In this document: positions 7,767-14,844 of the stretch, in pieces
Layout of the letters: each line of letters opens with the position of its first letter
Numbering within the stretch: position 1 is the stretch's first letter
Assembly: GCA_020853975.1 (NCBI GenBank)
Contig: JADYXW010000097.1
Span: forward strand, 1-58,316
Reading direction: 5' to 3'
From: Phycisphaerales bacterium
Lineage (GTDB): Bacteria; Planctomycetota; Phycisphaerae; Phycisphaerales; UBA1924
DNA: 58,316 nucleotides
Position numbers and translations under genes: made by a program
Notes under the pieces: model-generated
Told to the model about the DNA's origin: nothing
Seen by the model: only the letters and a program-made list of their open reading frames with translations
Databases searched by the model: none

Positions 7767-8304
7767 GTCTTCGCGCGGGGGGCGGGGTGGCATCGGCTGC
7801 GTCCGGTCTCCCATGCCACCGAGGTGGCCGGCTCGGTGGCCTCCTCGGTGCTTCGGGTGCCGTGGTTCGGCGTCCTCGCCGAGCCACGACGGATCGCATC
7901 GGGCGGCAGGTGTGGCACGGCAGCCTGGTTCCAACGTGCCACGGAAGTCGGCCTGGCGACTGCCGCGCCGAATGCTCGCCGTCGGATTTGCGCGGATGTC
8001 GCGGAGCCGACATCCGTGGCACGGGGACGCCTTCAGTGCCACGCCTGCCGCGGACGGGGCGATGGCGACCTGTCCGGTGAGCGGCGCGACCATGAGCGCG
8101 AGCCCCCTCAGCCCCGGAGCGACGAGGCGGCTACGCCAGCGCGGCAGGCTGGAAGCCCGCCCCACTGGCAGAACGGCAGAACGCGCATCAGGGGCCTCCC
8201 GAAAACTCCCCTCCTCACGAGGTCAACATACCACACCCTACGGCTCGGCAACGAAAGTTGGAAAGCAAGGTCCCACAATGCGCGCGCGGGGCGGGTCCAG
8301 CGAC
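7767..8304. repeat. Gene-free stretch with repeated GTGGCA/TGCCAC words
   Basis: No convincing coding frame lies in these 538 bases between the dnaX extension and the companion gene of the TIR protein. The word GTGGCA or its complement TGCCAC occurs at 7787, 7814, 7912, 7937, 8016 and 8037, several times in the longer form GTGGCACGG/GTGCCACGG, and copies face each other as inverted pairs (for example 7912 against 7937, and 8016 against 8037). This could be a family of intergenic hairpins or the remains of a mobile element. I see no transposase fragment, direct repeat or tRNA. Confidence 0.4.
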
Positions 8305-8877
8305 TCAGATCACCGTCTGATCCGGCGCTCCGACCTCGGGTCGCTTCTTCATGAGCCCGAACCAGATCGTCGTAAAGACGGGCCACGCGAGGCTGAAGAG
8401 CAGCCCGACCGCCACGCCGAAATACCCGAACTCAGGGTGCATCTGCTGCGCCCACTTGTCGCCGCTGTTCGCGGCCTTCCACGCCACCTGCGCGTTGATC
8501 TGCTGGATCGCCAGCCACGTCCCCGGCACCGCCATCAGGATCGAGGGGATCGCGTACACCAGGTGCAGCATCCGCCCGCTCGCCCGCCGGCGCAGGCACG
8601 CGACGCCGGCGAAGAGCAGCACGAGCGTGAACGGCACGCCCGCCGCAGCGAGCAGCATCTGCCCCGGGCTGGCGAACATCACATCCGGGGGCGTGCCCAT
8701 CTCCTTCTCTGCCATCTTCATGAGGGGGCCCTGGGCGAACATCATGCCCACGCCGCACACGCCGCAGCACAGCCCAAGGCCCGCGAGAACGATGCTGGTG
8801 ATGCCGATGCCCTTGGGCCAGCCAGGGACCGGGGGCGCGGGGGCGAACTCACTGTCGGTCGGGGGCAGGTCGTGCAT
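8305..8877 (-). CDS. Membrane protein paired with the TIR protein
   Basis: A 190-residue protein starting at the ATG at 8877, only three bases after the stop of the TIR gene, so the two are almost certainly one operon. It has a short proline-containing cytoplasmic start, then about four membrane segments. Its hydrophobic part resembles that of the TIR protein: both show W-P-x-x-I-G-I-x-S-I-V at the start of the first segment and a similar second module ending in a basic loop (CLRRRASGRMLHL here, AIKRHPMTRKLHL in the TIR protein). It therefore looks like the membrane half of the same architecture without the TIR domain, produced by duplication. No enzyme motif is visible. Its role is unknown; a subunit of a TIR membrane complex is one reasonable guess. 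Confidence 0.7.
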   Translation of the reverse strand: MHDLPPTDSEFAPAPPVPGWPKGIGITSIVLAGLGLCCGVCGVGMMFAQGPLMKMAEKEMGTPPDVMFASPGQMLLAAAGVPFTLVLLFAGVACLRRRASGRMLHLVYAIPSILMAVPGTWLAIQQINAQVAWKAANSGDKWAQQMHPEFGYFGVAVGLLFSLAWPVFTTIWFGLMKKRPEVGAPDQTVI

Positions 8878-8880
8878 GGT

Positions 8881-9954
8881 TCAGTTCTCTCCGCGGCGTT
8901 CGGGCAGGGTGTGCCGTCCACCCAAAAACCACACGAGAAGGAAGATCGGATACGACGCGAACACGAGCACCGCGACCATCGTGCCGATGAAGGAGAGGAC
9001 ATCTTCGCCGGCCGGCGCGGCGCCCGCCACGTCCACTCCCTGATAGATGCCGCTCACCAGCAGCACCGGGCACATCGCCCACGACGAGATCAGGTGCAGC
9101 TTGCGCGTCATCGGGTGCCGCTTGATCGCGAGCACGCCAGAGGTCACAAACGCCGCACCGAGGATGAGATCGGCGACAGCGTTGAGGCTGTGAAAGACGG
9201 TCAGGCCGCCGGGAGCGCCTAGCACGTCTTCTTCCAGCGTCATGGGCAGGATGCTCAGGAAGAAGATGTTACACATCACCGCGATCGCGCCGTACACGAT
9301 CGAGATGATCCCGATGATGAGAGGCCACTTCGCTTCGCCCGCCCCAGTCAAGGGTCTGGGAATCAGGGGGGGTGTATTCAGGGCGCTAGTCACCGCGGCT
9401 GAACCCGTGCGGGACTTGGGCATGGGGGGCGGCGCGGGGACTGGTGGCCAGGGCGCCGGCGCGGCGGGACCCCCCGGGGTCGGCGGAGGCGGGGGAGAGG
9501 GCGGGGGGTCCGGCACTGCCGCCGGGCCAGTCTTCGTGCGGGCCGCCGCGGGCGCTTCACTCAGCGTCTGACGAAGCTTGAAGATCAGCTCCTCGAACAT
9601 CCCGGGCTCGCCGTCCAGCCCCGGCTCGATCTGATGCGCGTTGACCAGGTAGTGCTCGAGGTCATCAGACAGGGGCGTGGCGTCCAGCCTCACGGGCAGG
9701 ATCGTCCGCATCCCCTTGAAGGCCTGCGCCACCTCACTCATCACGTGCGCCGACGCAATGGAATGCCGCGAGATCACCACCACCATCACGCGGCACATGC
9801 GGATCTCGCGGGCGATGGCCCCGGCGAAATGCCCCGCGGGCGTGTCCCTTGGCGCGATCCAGCACGTGAAGCCGTCCTTCTCGATGTGATCGCACACCCG
9901 CCTCGCGAAGGCATGGTCCTCGTGAGAATGGCTTACGAACACGTCCCGTGGCAT
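8881..9954 (-). CDS. TIR-domain protein with proline-rich linker and membrane domain
   Basis: A 357-residue protein. Residues 4-140 form a bacterial TIR domain: DVFVSHSHEDHAFARRV, then GFTCWIAPRDTPAG and VVVISRHSIASAHVMSEV. Glu74 in the MSEV segment sits where NAD-cleaving TIR domains carry their catalytic glutamate, so NADase activity is possible but unproven. A linker of about 55 residues rich in proline follows, then four or five membrane segments and a short basic tail. The ATG at 9954 is chosen because it starts directly at the TIR fold (MPRDVF); an upstream GTG at 9984 adds ten unconserved residues. It lies 44 bases after pheS, with the companion membrane gene three bases behind. TIR proteins serve in antiphage defence and in signalling; nothing here shows which. 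Confidence 0.85.
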   Translation of the reverse strand: MPRDVFVSHSHEDHAFARRVCDHIEKDGFTCWIAPRDTPAGHFAGAIAREIRMCRVMVVVISRHSIASAHVMSEVAQAFKGMRTILPVRLDATPLSDDLEHYLVNAHQIEPGLDGEPGMFEELIFKLRQTLSEAPAAARTKTGPAAVPDPPPSPPPPPTPGGPAAPAPWPPVPAPPPMPKSRTGSAAVTSALNTPPLIPRPLTGAGEAKWPLIIGIISIVYGAIAVMCNIFFLSILPMTLEEDVLGAPGGLTVFHSLNAVADLILGAAFVTSGVLAIKRHPMTRKLHLISSWAMCPVLLVSGIYQGVDVAGAAPAGEDVLSFIGTMVAVLVFASYPIFLLVWFLGGRHTLPERRGEN

Positions 9955-9998
9955 CGGGTACCCCCAGCGGCCCAGACCGCACACAGGATATCACGGGC

Positions 9999-11030
9999 CT
10001 AGAACTGCCGCAGGAAGCGCAGATCATTGTCAAAGAGCAGTCGGATATCGGGGATCCGGTACTTGCTCATGGCCAGCCGCTCGATCCCGAAGCCGAACGC
10101 AAAGCCGGACCACTGCTCCGGGTCCACGCCGCAGGCCTGAAAGACGTTCGGGTCGACCATGCCGCACCCGCCCAGCTCGATCCAGCGGGCCGGGGCGCCC
10201 GGGGTGAGGCTCGCGAAGATCTCGAACTGCGCCGAGGGCTCGGTGAACGGGTAGAACGTCGGCGTGAATCGGATGTTGGCGCCCTCGCCGAAGTACGCCC
10301 GCACGAACTGAAAGAGCGTGGACTTCAGGTCCGCCATCGAGAGCGCCCGGTCCACCGCCAGGCCCTCGATCTGGTGGAACATGAACGAATGAGTGGCGTC
10401 CACCGCGTCGGGCCGGTAGACCCGCCCGGGCGAGACGATCCGGATCGGCTCCTTCAGCGATCCGCCCCCGCGGCGAACAGCTTCCTCCATCACGCGCACC
10501 TGCACCGTGCTGGTCTGCGATCGCACCATGCGCGGAACGGGAGTCTTCGCCGGGTCATCCACGTAGAAGTTGTCCGCCGGGTCGCGCGCGGGGTGTCCCG
10601 GCGGGATGTTCAGCTTCACGAAGTTGTGATCGTCGTCCTCAAGCTCCGGCCCCTCGGCGACCTCAAACCCGATGCGCGCGAAGACTTCCACCAGTTCCTC
10701 CCGCACGCGCGTCAGCACGTGCGGCCGACCCACGGCCCGGGATTCCACTACCCCCGGCTCGGTCACGTCGATCCGCTCCGTCTGCTCGGCGGGGCCCGAC
10801 GAGGCCTGCCTCTCCGCGAACGCGGCCTCCAGCGCCACCTTCACCGCATTCAGCCTCTGGCCCACCGCCGGCTTCTGGTCCTTGGGCACGTCCTTCAGGC
10901 CGGCCATCATCGCCTTCACCCGGCCGTTCGCGCCCAAATACGCGATGCGCCAGGCTTCCAGCCCCGCGCGGTCCGCCGAAGCGAGCCCCGCGAGCGCTTC
11001 CTGCTCGAGCTTGTTCAGTTGGTCGATCAC
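9999..11030 (-). CDS. pheS: Phenylalanine-tRNA ligase alpha subunit
   Basis: PheS carries the catalytic site of the alpha2-beta2 enzyme that charges tRNA-Phe. The product of 343 residues has the class II signatures: motif 1 region around GFEVAEGPELEDDDHNF, motif 2 FHQIEGL with the upstream SPGRVYRPDAVDATHSF, and motif 3 FAFGFGIERLAM. The N-terminal helices (LEQEALAGLASADRAGLEAWRI) are the usual tRNA-binding coiled coil. The GTG at 11030 (VIDQLNKLEQEAL) fits homologous starts; the frame remains open further upstream but there crosses the terminator of the preceding gene. pheT is not next to it; instead the TIR gene follows, which is unusual since pheS and pheT are commonly adjacent. Confidence 0.95.
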   Translation of the reverse strand: MIDQLNKLEQEALAGLASADRAGLEAWRIAYLGANGRVKAMMAGLKDVPKDQKPAVGQRLNAVKVALEAAFAERQASSGPAEQTERIDVTEPGVVESRAVGRPHVLTRVREELVEVFARIGFEVAEGPELEDDDHNFVKLNIPPGHPARDPADNFYVDDPAKTPVPRMVRSQTSTVQVRVMEEAVRRGGGSLKEPIRIVSPGRVYRPDAVDATHSFMFHQIEGLAVDRALSMADLKSTLFQFVRAYFGEGANIRFTPTFYPFTEPSAQFEIFASLTPGAPARWIELGGCGMVDPNVFQACGVDPEQWSGFAFGFGIERLAMSKYRIPDIRLLFDNDLRFLRQF

Positions 11031-11048
11031 GGGGTGAGGATAGACAAA

Positions 11049-11076
11049 GAGCCCGCCGCACAGAGGCGACGGGCTC
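11049..11076 (-). terminator. Terminator of the small Cys-rich lipoprotein gene
   Basis: On the minus strand GAGCCCGTCGC pairs with GCGGCGGGCTC (one G-T pair) around a short loop and is followed by CTTTGTC. It lies between the stop of the small lipoprotein gene and the start of pheS, so pheS probably has its own start signal just beyond it. Confidence 0.7.
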
Positions 11077-11100
11077 CTGGTGTTTCGCGTGCGAGGCACC

Positions 11101-11370
11101 TTACTTCTGCTTCGTGCACTCGGTCTTGGAAGCGGAGCAGCCTTCCTTCTTCTCGGAGACGGCGCCCATGCTGCCCGAGGCCTTGGACGCGCAGCAGTCG
11201 TCCTTCTTCTCGCCGACAGCGCCGGGGCTGGCCGCGGCCTTCTCCTTGCAGCACTCGGACTTGGTCTCGCTCGAGCCGACAGCGCCCGCGCTCGTGGAAG
11301 ACTTGTTGGAGGCGCAGCCGACAGCGAGGCCGAGAGTGGCGATACCGGCGATCAGGACGAGGTTCTTCAT
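11101..11370 (-). CDS. Small Cys-rich lipoprotein with three internal repeats
   Basis: An 89-residue protein with a clean lipoprotein signal: MKNLVLIAGIATLGLAVGC, cleavage before Cys19. The ATG at 11370 has an AGGAGA ribosome binding site. The mature 70 residues are three imperfect copies of a unit that reads roughly GAVGxxEKKxxCC: GAVGSSETKSECCKEK, GAVGEKKDDCCASK and GAVSEKKEGCSASK, plus a final TECTKQK. Besides the lipid cysteine there are six cysteines, two as CC pairs, among lysine, glutamate and serine. I know no named family with this pattern; metal binding or a redox role are guesses from composition. It is flanked by rplQ upstream and pheS downstream and has its own terminator. Confidence 0.8.
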   Translation of the reverse strand: MKNLVLIAGIATLGLAVGCASNKSSTSAGAVGSSETKSECCKEKAAASPGAVGEKKDDCCASKASGSMGAVSEKKEGCSASKTECTKQK

Positions 11371-11569
11371 GGCGATCTCCTATGGGTTCCTGGAATTCCG
11401 TGGACCGTTGGCTCCTACGAACAGCCCTGTGGCCATGTTCGGGAAAAAAATACTAGGCAGCCTGTTCGGGGCAGGTGCTCTCCGGGGGCCCCGGATCGGC
11501 GCGCCCAGTCCAAGCCTCCGCCCCCCGGAGGGAGCGAGGATGGTCGGATATTCCAGATCAGGCGGTCGG

Positions 11570-12217
11570 CTACTTCTTGCTGGCGACCAGGCCCTCGTAG
11601 AAGGCCTTGCGCTTATCGGCCACCTTGCGGCGGGTGCTGGTCCGGCCACCGATCTCGGCGCCCTCCTCGGCCCCGACGAACTGCAGCACGCAGAGCTCCG
11701 TGCCGTCGCCGATGCGGTGCCGGCCGAGCTTCACGATGCGGGTGTACCCGCCGGTGCGGCTCTCGAACCGGGGCGCCACGCGCTCGAAGATGTGCTTCAC
11801 GAGCTTCGGGGCGGTGCGGAGCTCGCCGTAGCGGTTGCGCTCCACCTGGCTGCTCTCGGGGAGATCAAAGAACTGGGAGGAGAAGTCGCGGAGCTTCTGG
11901 ACCGCGTCGGTCTCCTCCTGCGTGGCCTTCTTGGGGAGGTACAGCCAGTCGAACGCCAGACGGTTCCCGCCCAGCTTCGCCGCCACGCGCCGACGGGCGG
12001 CGGTGTCCAGACGCTTGGCGTCCTTCTCATCCTTGCCCTTGAGTCGGGACTTGGCGTCGGTGATGATCTTCTCGACAAAGCCCTGCACGGCCTTGGCCTT
12101 GGGAATCGTCGTGACGATCTGCCCATGCTCAAAGAGGCCCGCCGCGATGTTGCGGAAGGTCGAGGTGCGGTGGGCGGTCTTGCGACCCAGTCGGTAGCCG
12201 GCTCTGCCGTGACGCAT
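11570..12217 (-). CDS. rplQ: 50S ribosomal protein L17, long form
   Basis: L17 binds 23S rRNA near the exit tunnel. The start MRHGRAGYRLGRKTAHRTS is the family signature. At 215 residues it is far longer than the 115-130 of most bacteria: a middle insertion of about 60 residues (after VEKIITDAKSRLKGK, containing FDWLYLPKKATQEETDAV) precedes the conserved end TGGYTRIVKLGRHRIGDG, and a further basic tail of about 35 residues ends in FYEGLVASKK. The gene is the last of the ribosomal cluster, 104 bases after rpoA with an imperfect hairpin in the gap (12266-12297). A run of seven T on the coding strand downstream (about 11443-11449) may mark transcript end. Confidence 0.95.
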   Translation of the reverse strand: MRHGRAGYRLGRKTAHRTSTFRNIAAGLFEHGQIVTTIPKAKAVQGFVEKIITDAKSRLKGKDEKDAKRLDTAARRRVAAKLGGNRLAFDWLYLPKKATQEETDAVQKLRDFSSQFFDLPESSQVERNRYGELRTAPKLVKHIFERVAPRFESRTGGYTRIVKLGRHRIGDGTELCVLQFVGAEEGAEIGGRTSTRRKVADKRKAFYEGLVASKK

Positions 12218-12321
12218 GGCTCATACTCCACCCGGGCTCTGGCCCGGGGCTGTTGCTTCTGAAAGGCCCGTCCGTCGGATTCCCGACGGGCAGGGCGGGA
12301 AGTCTAGGCGTTTTCCAGGGC

Positions 12322-13344
12322 TCAGGACACCGGGATCTGCGCCGGGGCCACCGCGTAACCCTCGGGCAACGTGATGCCCAGGTCCAGGCCGATGTCCTGC
12401 AGCTTGCGCTTCACTTCGCGGAGAGAGGTCCGCCCGAAGGACCGGAGCTTCAGCAGGTCGGCGTCCGTCTGGGTCACGAGCTGGCCCACCGTCTCGATCC
12501 GCGCAGACTCCAGGCAGTTCGACGCACGCACCGACAGCTCCAGCTCCGTGATCGGCATGTTGAGCTTGCGGATCAGGTCCTCGTCCACGGTCGCGGCGGC
12601 GGCGGCCTCCTCGCTCACCCGCTCCTCGCCCACTTCGAAGTACTGCACGAACGGGTTGAGGTGCTTGCGGAGGATCTTGCCGGCCTCGACGACCGCCATC
12701 TCCGGGCTCACCGTGCCGTTGGTCCAGACCTCCAGGGTCAGCTTGTCGTAGTTCGTCCGCTGACCGACGCGGGTCTCCTCGATCTTGTAGCGCACACGCT
12801 GCACGGGCGAGTAGATCGCGTCAAGGTGAATCAGACCGATCTCCTGCTCATCCTTGTTGTACTGCTCGCTCGCGGGGACATAGCCCCGGCCCTTCGCGAC
12901 CGTCAGCTCCATCTCGAGCTCGACCGGCTCGGTCAGGGTCGCGATCACCAGGTCCTTGTTCAGGATCGTGACCGCGGTGTCGGCCTGGATCATGTCGGCG
13001 GTGACCTCTCCCGGTCCGCGGGCCGCGAGCTTCATCGTCTTGGGCTCGTCACCCTCGAGCTTCACGATCAGGTTCTTGATGTTCAGGACGATGTCAACCA
13101 CGTCCTCCATCACGCCCTTGAGCGGGGAGAACTCGTGCTGCACGCCCTTGATCTTGATGCAGCGGACCGCGGCGCCCTCCAGCGAGGAGAGCAGCACCCG
13201 GCGGATGCTGTTACCCACCGTCGTCCCGAGCCCGCGCTCGAACGGTTCGATGGTGAAACGGCTGTAGGTGTCGGTGCGGAACTTGGGGTCCTGAACCACC
13301 CGGGTGGGCAGTTCGAGCCCGCGCCAGCGGACGCGAGTAGCCAT
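12322..13344 (-). CDS. rpoA: RNA polymerase alpha subunit
   Basis: The alpha dimer nucleates RNA polymerase assembly and its C-terminal domain contacts UP elements and activators. The 340 residues show the N-terminal domain (PFERGLGTTVGNSIRRVLLS, then GVMEDVVDIVLNIKNL, and GRGYVPA) and a C-terminal domain from about residue 265 (LELSVRASNCLESARI, LLKLRSFGRTSLREVKRKL). Length matches the family (about 330). The linker holds an alanine run (EEAAAAAT). It sits between rpsK and rplQ; rpsD, which often lies between rpsK and rpoA, is absent. The ATG at 13344 gives MATRVRWRGLELP, an N-terminus a little longer than usual. Confidence 0.97.
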   Translation of the reverse strand: MATRVRWRGLELPTRVVQDPKFRTDTYSRFTIEPFERGLGTTVGNSIRRVLLSSLEGAAVRCIKIKGVQHEFSPLKGVMEDVVDIVLNIKNLIVKLEGDEPKTMKLAARGPGEVTADMIQADTAVTILNKDLVIATLTEPVELEMELTVAKGRGYVPASEQYNKDEQEIGLIHLDAIYSPVQRVRYKIEETRVGQRTNYDKLTLEVWTNGTVSPEMAVVEAGKILRKHLNPFVQYFEVGEERVSEEAAAAATVDEDLIRKLNMPITELELSVRASNCLESARIETVGQLVTQTDADLLKLRSFGRTSLREVKRKLQDIGLDLGITLPEGYAVAPAQIPVS

Positions 13345-13462
13345 GTGCGAACCTCGATCGGCCTTGTTCGTGATGAACAGGAGCCCGGAAGCACGGGGTA
13401 CGCCGCCTGGCCGATGTGGGCGGGCCCCTTCTGTTCCTTGGCCCCAACGGGGTACAGCTCGA

Positions 13463-13837
13463 TCAGACGCGGCGGCGCTTGCGGGGGCGGCAGCCGTTGT
13501 GCGGGACCGGCGTGTGATCCTCGACCGCCGTCACGCGCAGGCCCGCGGCGGTGAGGCCGTTGACCGCGCTCTCGCGGCCGGCGCCGGAGCCCTTGATGCG
13601 GATCTCAACCTCGGTCATGCCCATCTTGCGCGCCTTGGAGCCCGACTGCTCCGCCGCACGGGTCGCGGCAAAGGGCGTGCTCTTGCGGGCGCCCTTGAAG
13701 CCCATCGTCCCGGCCGAATCCCAGCACAGGGTCTCGCCGTTCATGTCGGTGATGGTCACGATCGTGTTGTTCGAGGTGGCCTTGATGTGGACCACACCCC
13801 GAACCACGTTCTTGCGAATCTTGCCCTTCTTGGACAT
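13463..13837 (-). CDS. rpsK: 30S ribosomal protein S11
   Basis: S11 lines the platform of the small subunit near the mRNA exit site. The 124-residue product has the standard length and signatures: [39 protein letters not shown], the YAAQ-like FAATRAAEQ, and the typical end [16 protein letters not shown]. It starts at the ATG at 13837 behind a GAGGAGAAG ribosome binding site. Two hairpins lie in the 102-base gap that separates it from rpsM; rpoA follows 118 bases later. Confidence 0.97.
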   Translation of the reverse strand: MSKKGKIRKNVVRGVVHIKATSNNTIVTITDMNGETLCWDSAGTMGFKGARKSTPFAATRAAEQSGSKARKMGMTEVEIRIKGSGAGRESAVNGLTAAGLRVTAVEDHTPVPHNGCRPRKRRRV

Positions 13838-13939
13838 CTGCTTCTCCTCGGATCGTCGGGTCCGTTGCGGGCCCTACCCGATGATGCCGGGCCTTGCGCC
13901 CGGCGTGTGCGGTGCAAACGCCGCCTTGCGGCGTCACGA

Positions 13940-14320
13940 TTACTTGGCCTTCACGCCCTTCTTGCCGGCGACCGTCTTCTTCTTGCCCTTGCGCGTGCGG
14001 GCGTTGGACTGGGTCCGCTGGCCCCGGACCGGCAGCCCCTTGCGGTGCCGATCGCCCCGGTAGGACCGGATGTCCTTCAGACGCTGGATGTTCTGCTGAA
14101 CCTGGCGGCGCAGCGCACCCTCCACGAGGTAGCTGTTGTCCAAAATGGCGTTGATCTGCGCCAGCTTCTGCTCGTCCACCTCGTTGGACCGCTGATCGGG
14201 GTTGACCCCCGCCTCGGTCAGGATGTCCGCGGCGACCTTGGGGCCGATGCCGTGGATGTACTGGAGGGCGAAGAAGATCTTCTTCTTGTCGGGAATGTCG
14301 ATACCGGCTACACGTGGCAC
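13940..14320 (-). CDS. rpsM: 30S ribosomal protein S13
   Basis: S13 sits in the head of the small subunit and contacts the P-site tRNA and the large subunit. The 126 residues start MPRVAGIDIPDKKKIFFAL and contain the family motifs YIHGIGPKVAADIL, RSYRGDRHRKGLPVRGQRT and NARTRKGKKKTVAGKK. The GPKxAxxI helix-hairpin-helix is intact. It follows rpmJ by 22 bases, the conserved alpha-operon order (rpmJ-rpsM-rpsK). Confidence 0.97.
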   Translation of the reverse strand: MPRVAGIDIPDKKKIFFALQYIHGIGPKVAADILTEAGVNPDQRSNEVDEQKLAQINAILDNSYLVEGALRRQVQQNIQRLKDIRSYRGDRHRKGLPVRGQRTQSNARTRKGKKKTVAGKKGVKAK

Positions 14321-14342
14321 GCTGGAACTCCTCCGGAAGGGC

Positions 14343-14459
14343 TCAGCCCTGGACCTGCTTGTGCTTGGGGTCGGACTTGCAGATCACGCGCAGCTTGCCC
14401 TTGCGGCGAACAACCTGGCAACCAGCGCAAATCTTCTTGATGCTCGATCGAACCTTCAC
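14343..14459 (-). CDS. rpmJ: 50S ribosomal protein L36, zinc form
   Basis: A 38-residue gene too short for common frame cut-offs. Read on the minus strand from a GTG at 14459 it gives [20 protein letters not shown] followed by [18 protein letters not shown]. That is a clear L36 with the complete zinc set: Cys11, Cys14, Cys27 and His33. An AGGTGA ribosome binding site lies just before the GTG. L36 is a late-assembling large-subunit protein that binds 23S rRNA. The position between infA and rpsM is the usual one. This Cys-containing copy depends on zinc; whether a Cys-less copy exists elsewhere cannot be seen here. Confidence 0.96.
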   Translation of the reverse strand: MKVRSSIKKICAGCQVVRRKGKLRVICKSDPKHKQVQG

Positions 14460-14580
14460 ACTTCACCTGCAACTTTCGGACGTCTCTTGCGGCACGGAAC
14501 CGCCCCGCGGCGACCCCGGCAAGATTGGGCTGAGATTGTAGGCCCCCGGTCGGGCGTTGTCACGCCAAGGCCCCCCGGAC

Positions 14581-14805
14581 TCAGTGACGAAACGTGATCC
14601 GGGCCTTGGACAGGTCGTACGGGCTGATCTCCACCGTCACCCGGTCCCCGGGCAGAATGCGGATGTAGTTCATCCGCATCTTCCCCGAGACGTAGGCCAG
14701 GACCTCGGTCTTCTGCTCGTTGGGCAGCCTCACCTTGAACATGGCGTTGGGCAGGGCCTCAACCACCACCGCTTCGAACGTAAACTTGTCTTCTTGCTTG
14801 CTCAT
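14581..14805 (-). CDS. infA: Translation initiation factor IF-1
   Basis: IF-1 is a small OB-fold protein that blocks the ribosomal A site during initiation. The 74-residue product from the ATG at 14805 begins [19 protein letters not shown] and contains the conserved [27 protein letters not shown] and [14 protein letters not shown]. An in-frame GTG upstream at 14826 would add seven residues; the ATG is preferred because of the AGGA ribosome binding site and the normal length (72-74). It follows secY by 39 bases, with adk and map, often found between them, missing. Confidence 0.96.
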   Translation of the reverse strand: MSKQEDKFTFEAVVVEALPNAMFKVRLPNEQKTEVLAYVSGKMRMNYIRILPGDRVTVEISPYDLSKARITFRH

Positions 14806-14844
14806 TCGGGTCCTAGTTGGCTCCAAGTGGAGTCCGGGGGCGCG

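Noticed and set aside
7283..8080. A 265-residue plus-strand frame beginning near the end of dnaX
   Set aside because: Its sequence is Arg/Gly/Pro-rich with no domain, it is in a different frame from the real dnaX extension, and it runs through the repeat region.
9955..9984. GTG at 9984 as start of the TIR gene
   Set aside because: The ten extra residues do not belong to the TIR fold, and the ATG at 9954 begins exactly at its first strand.
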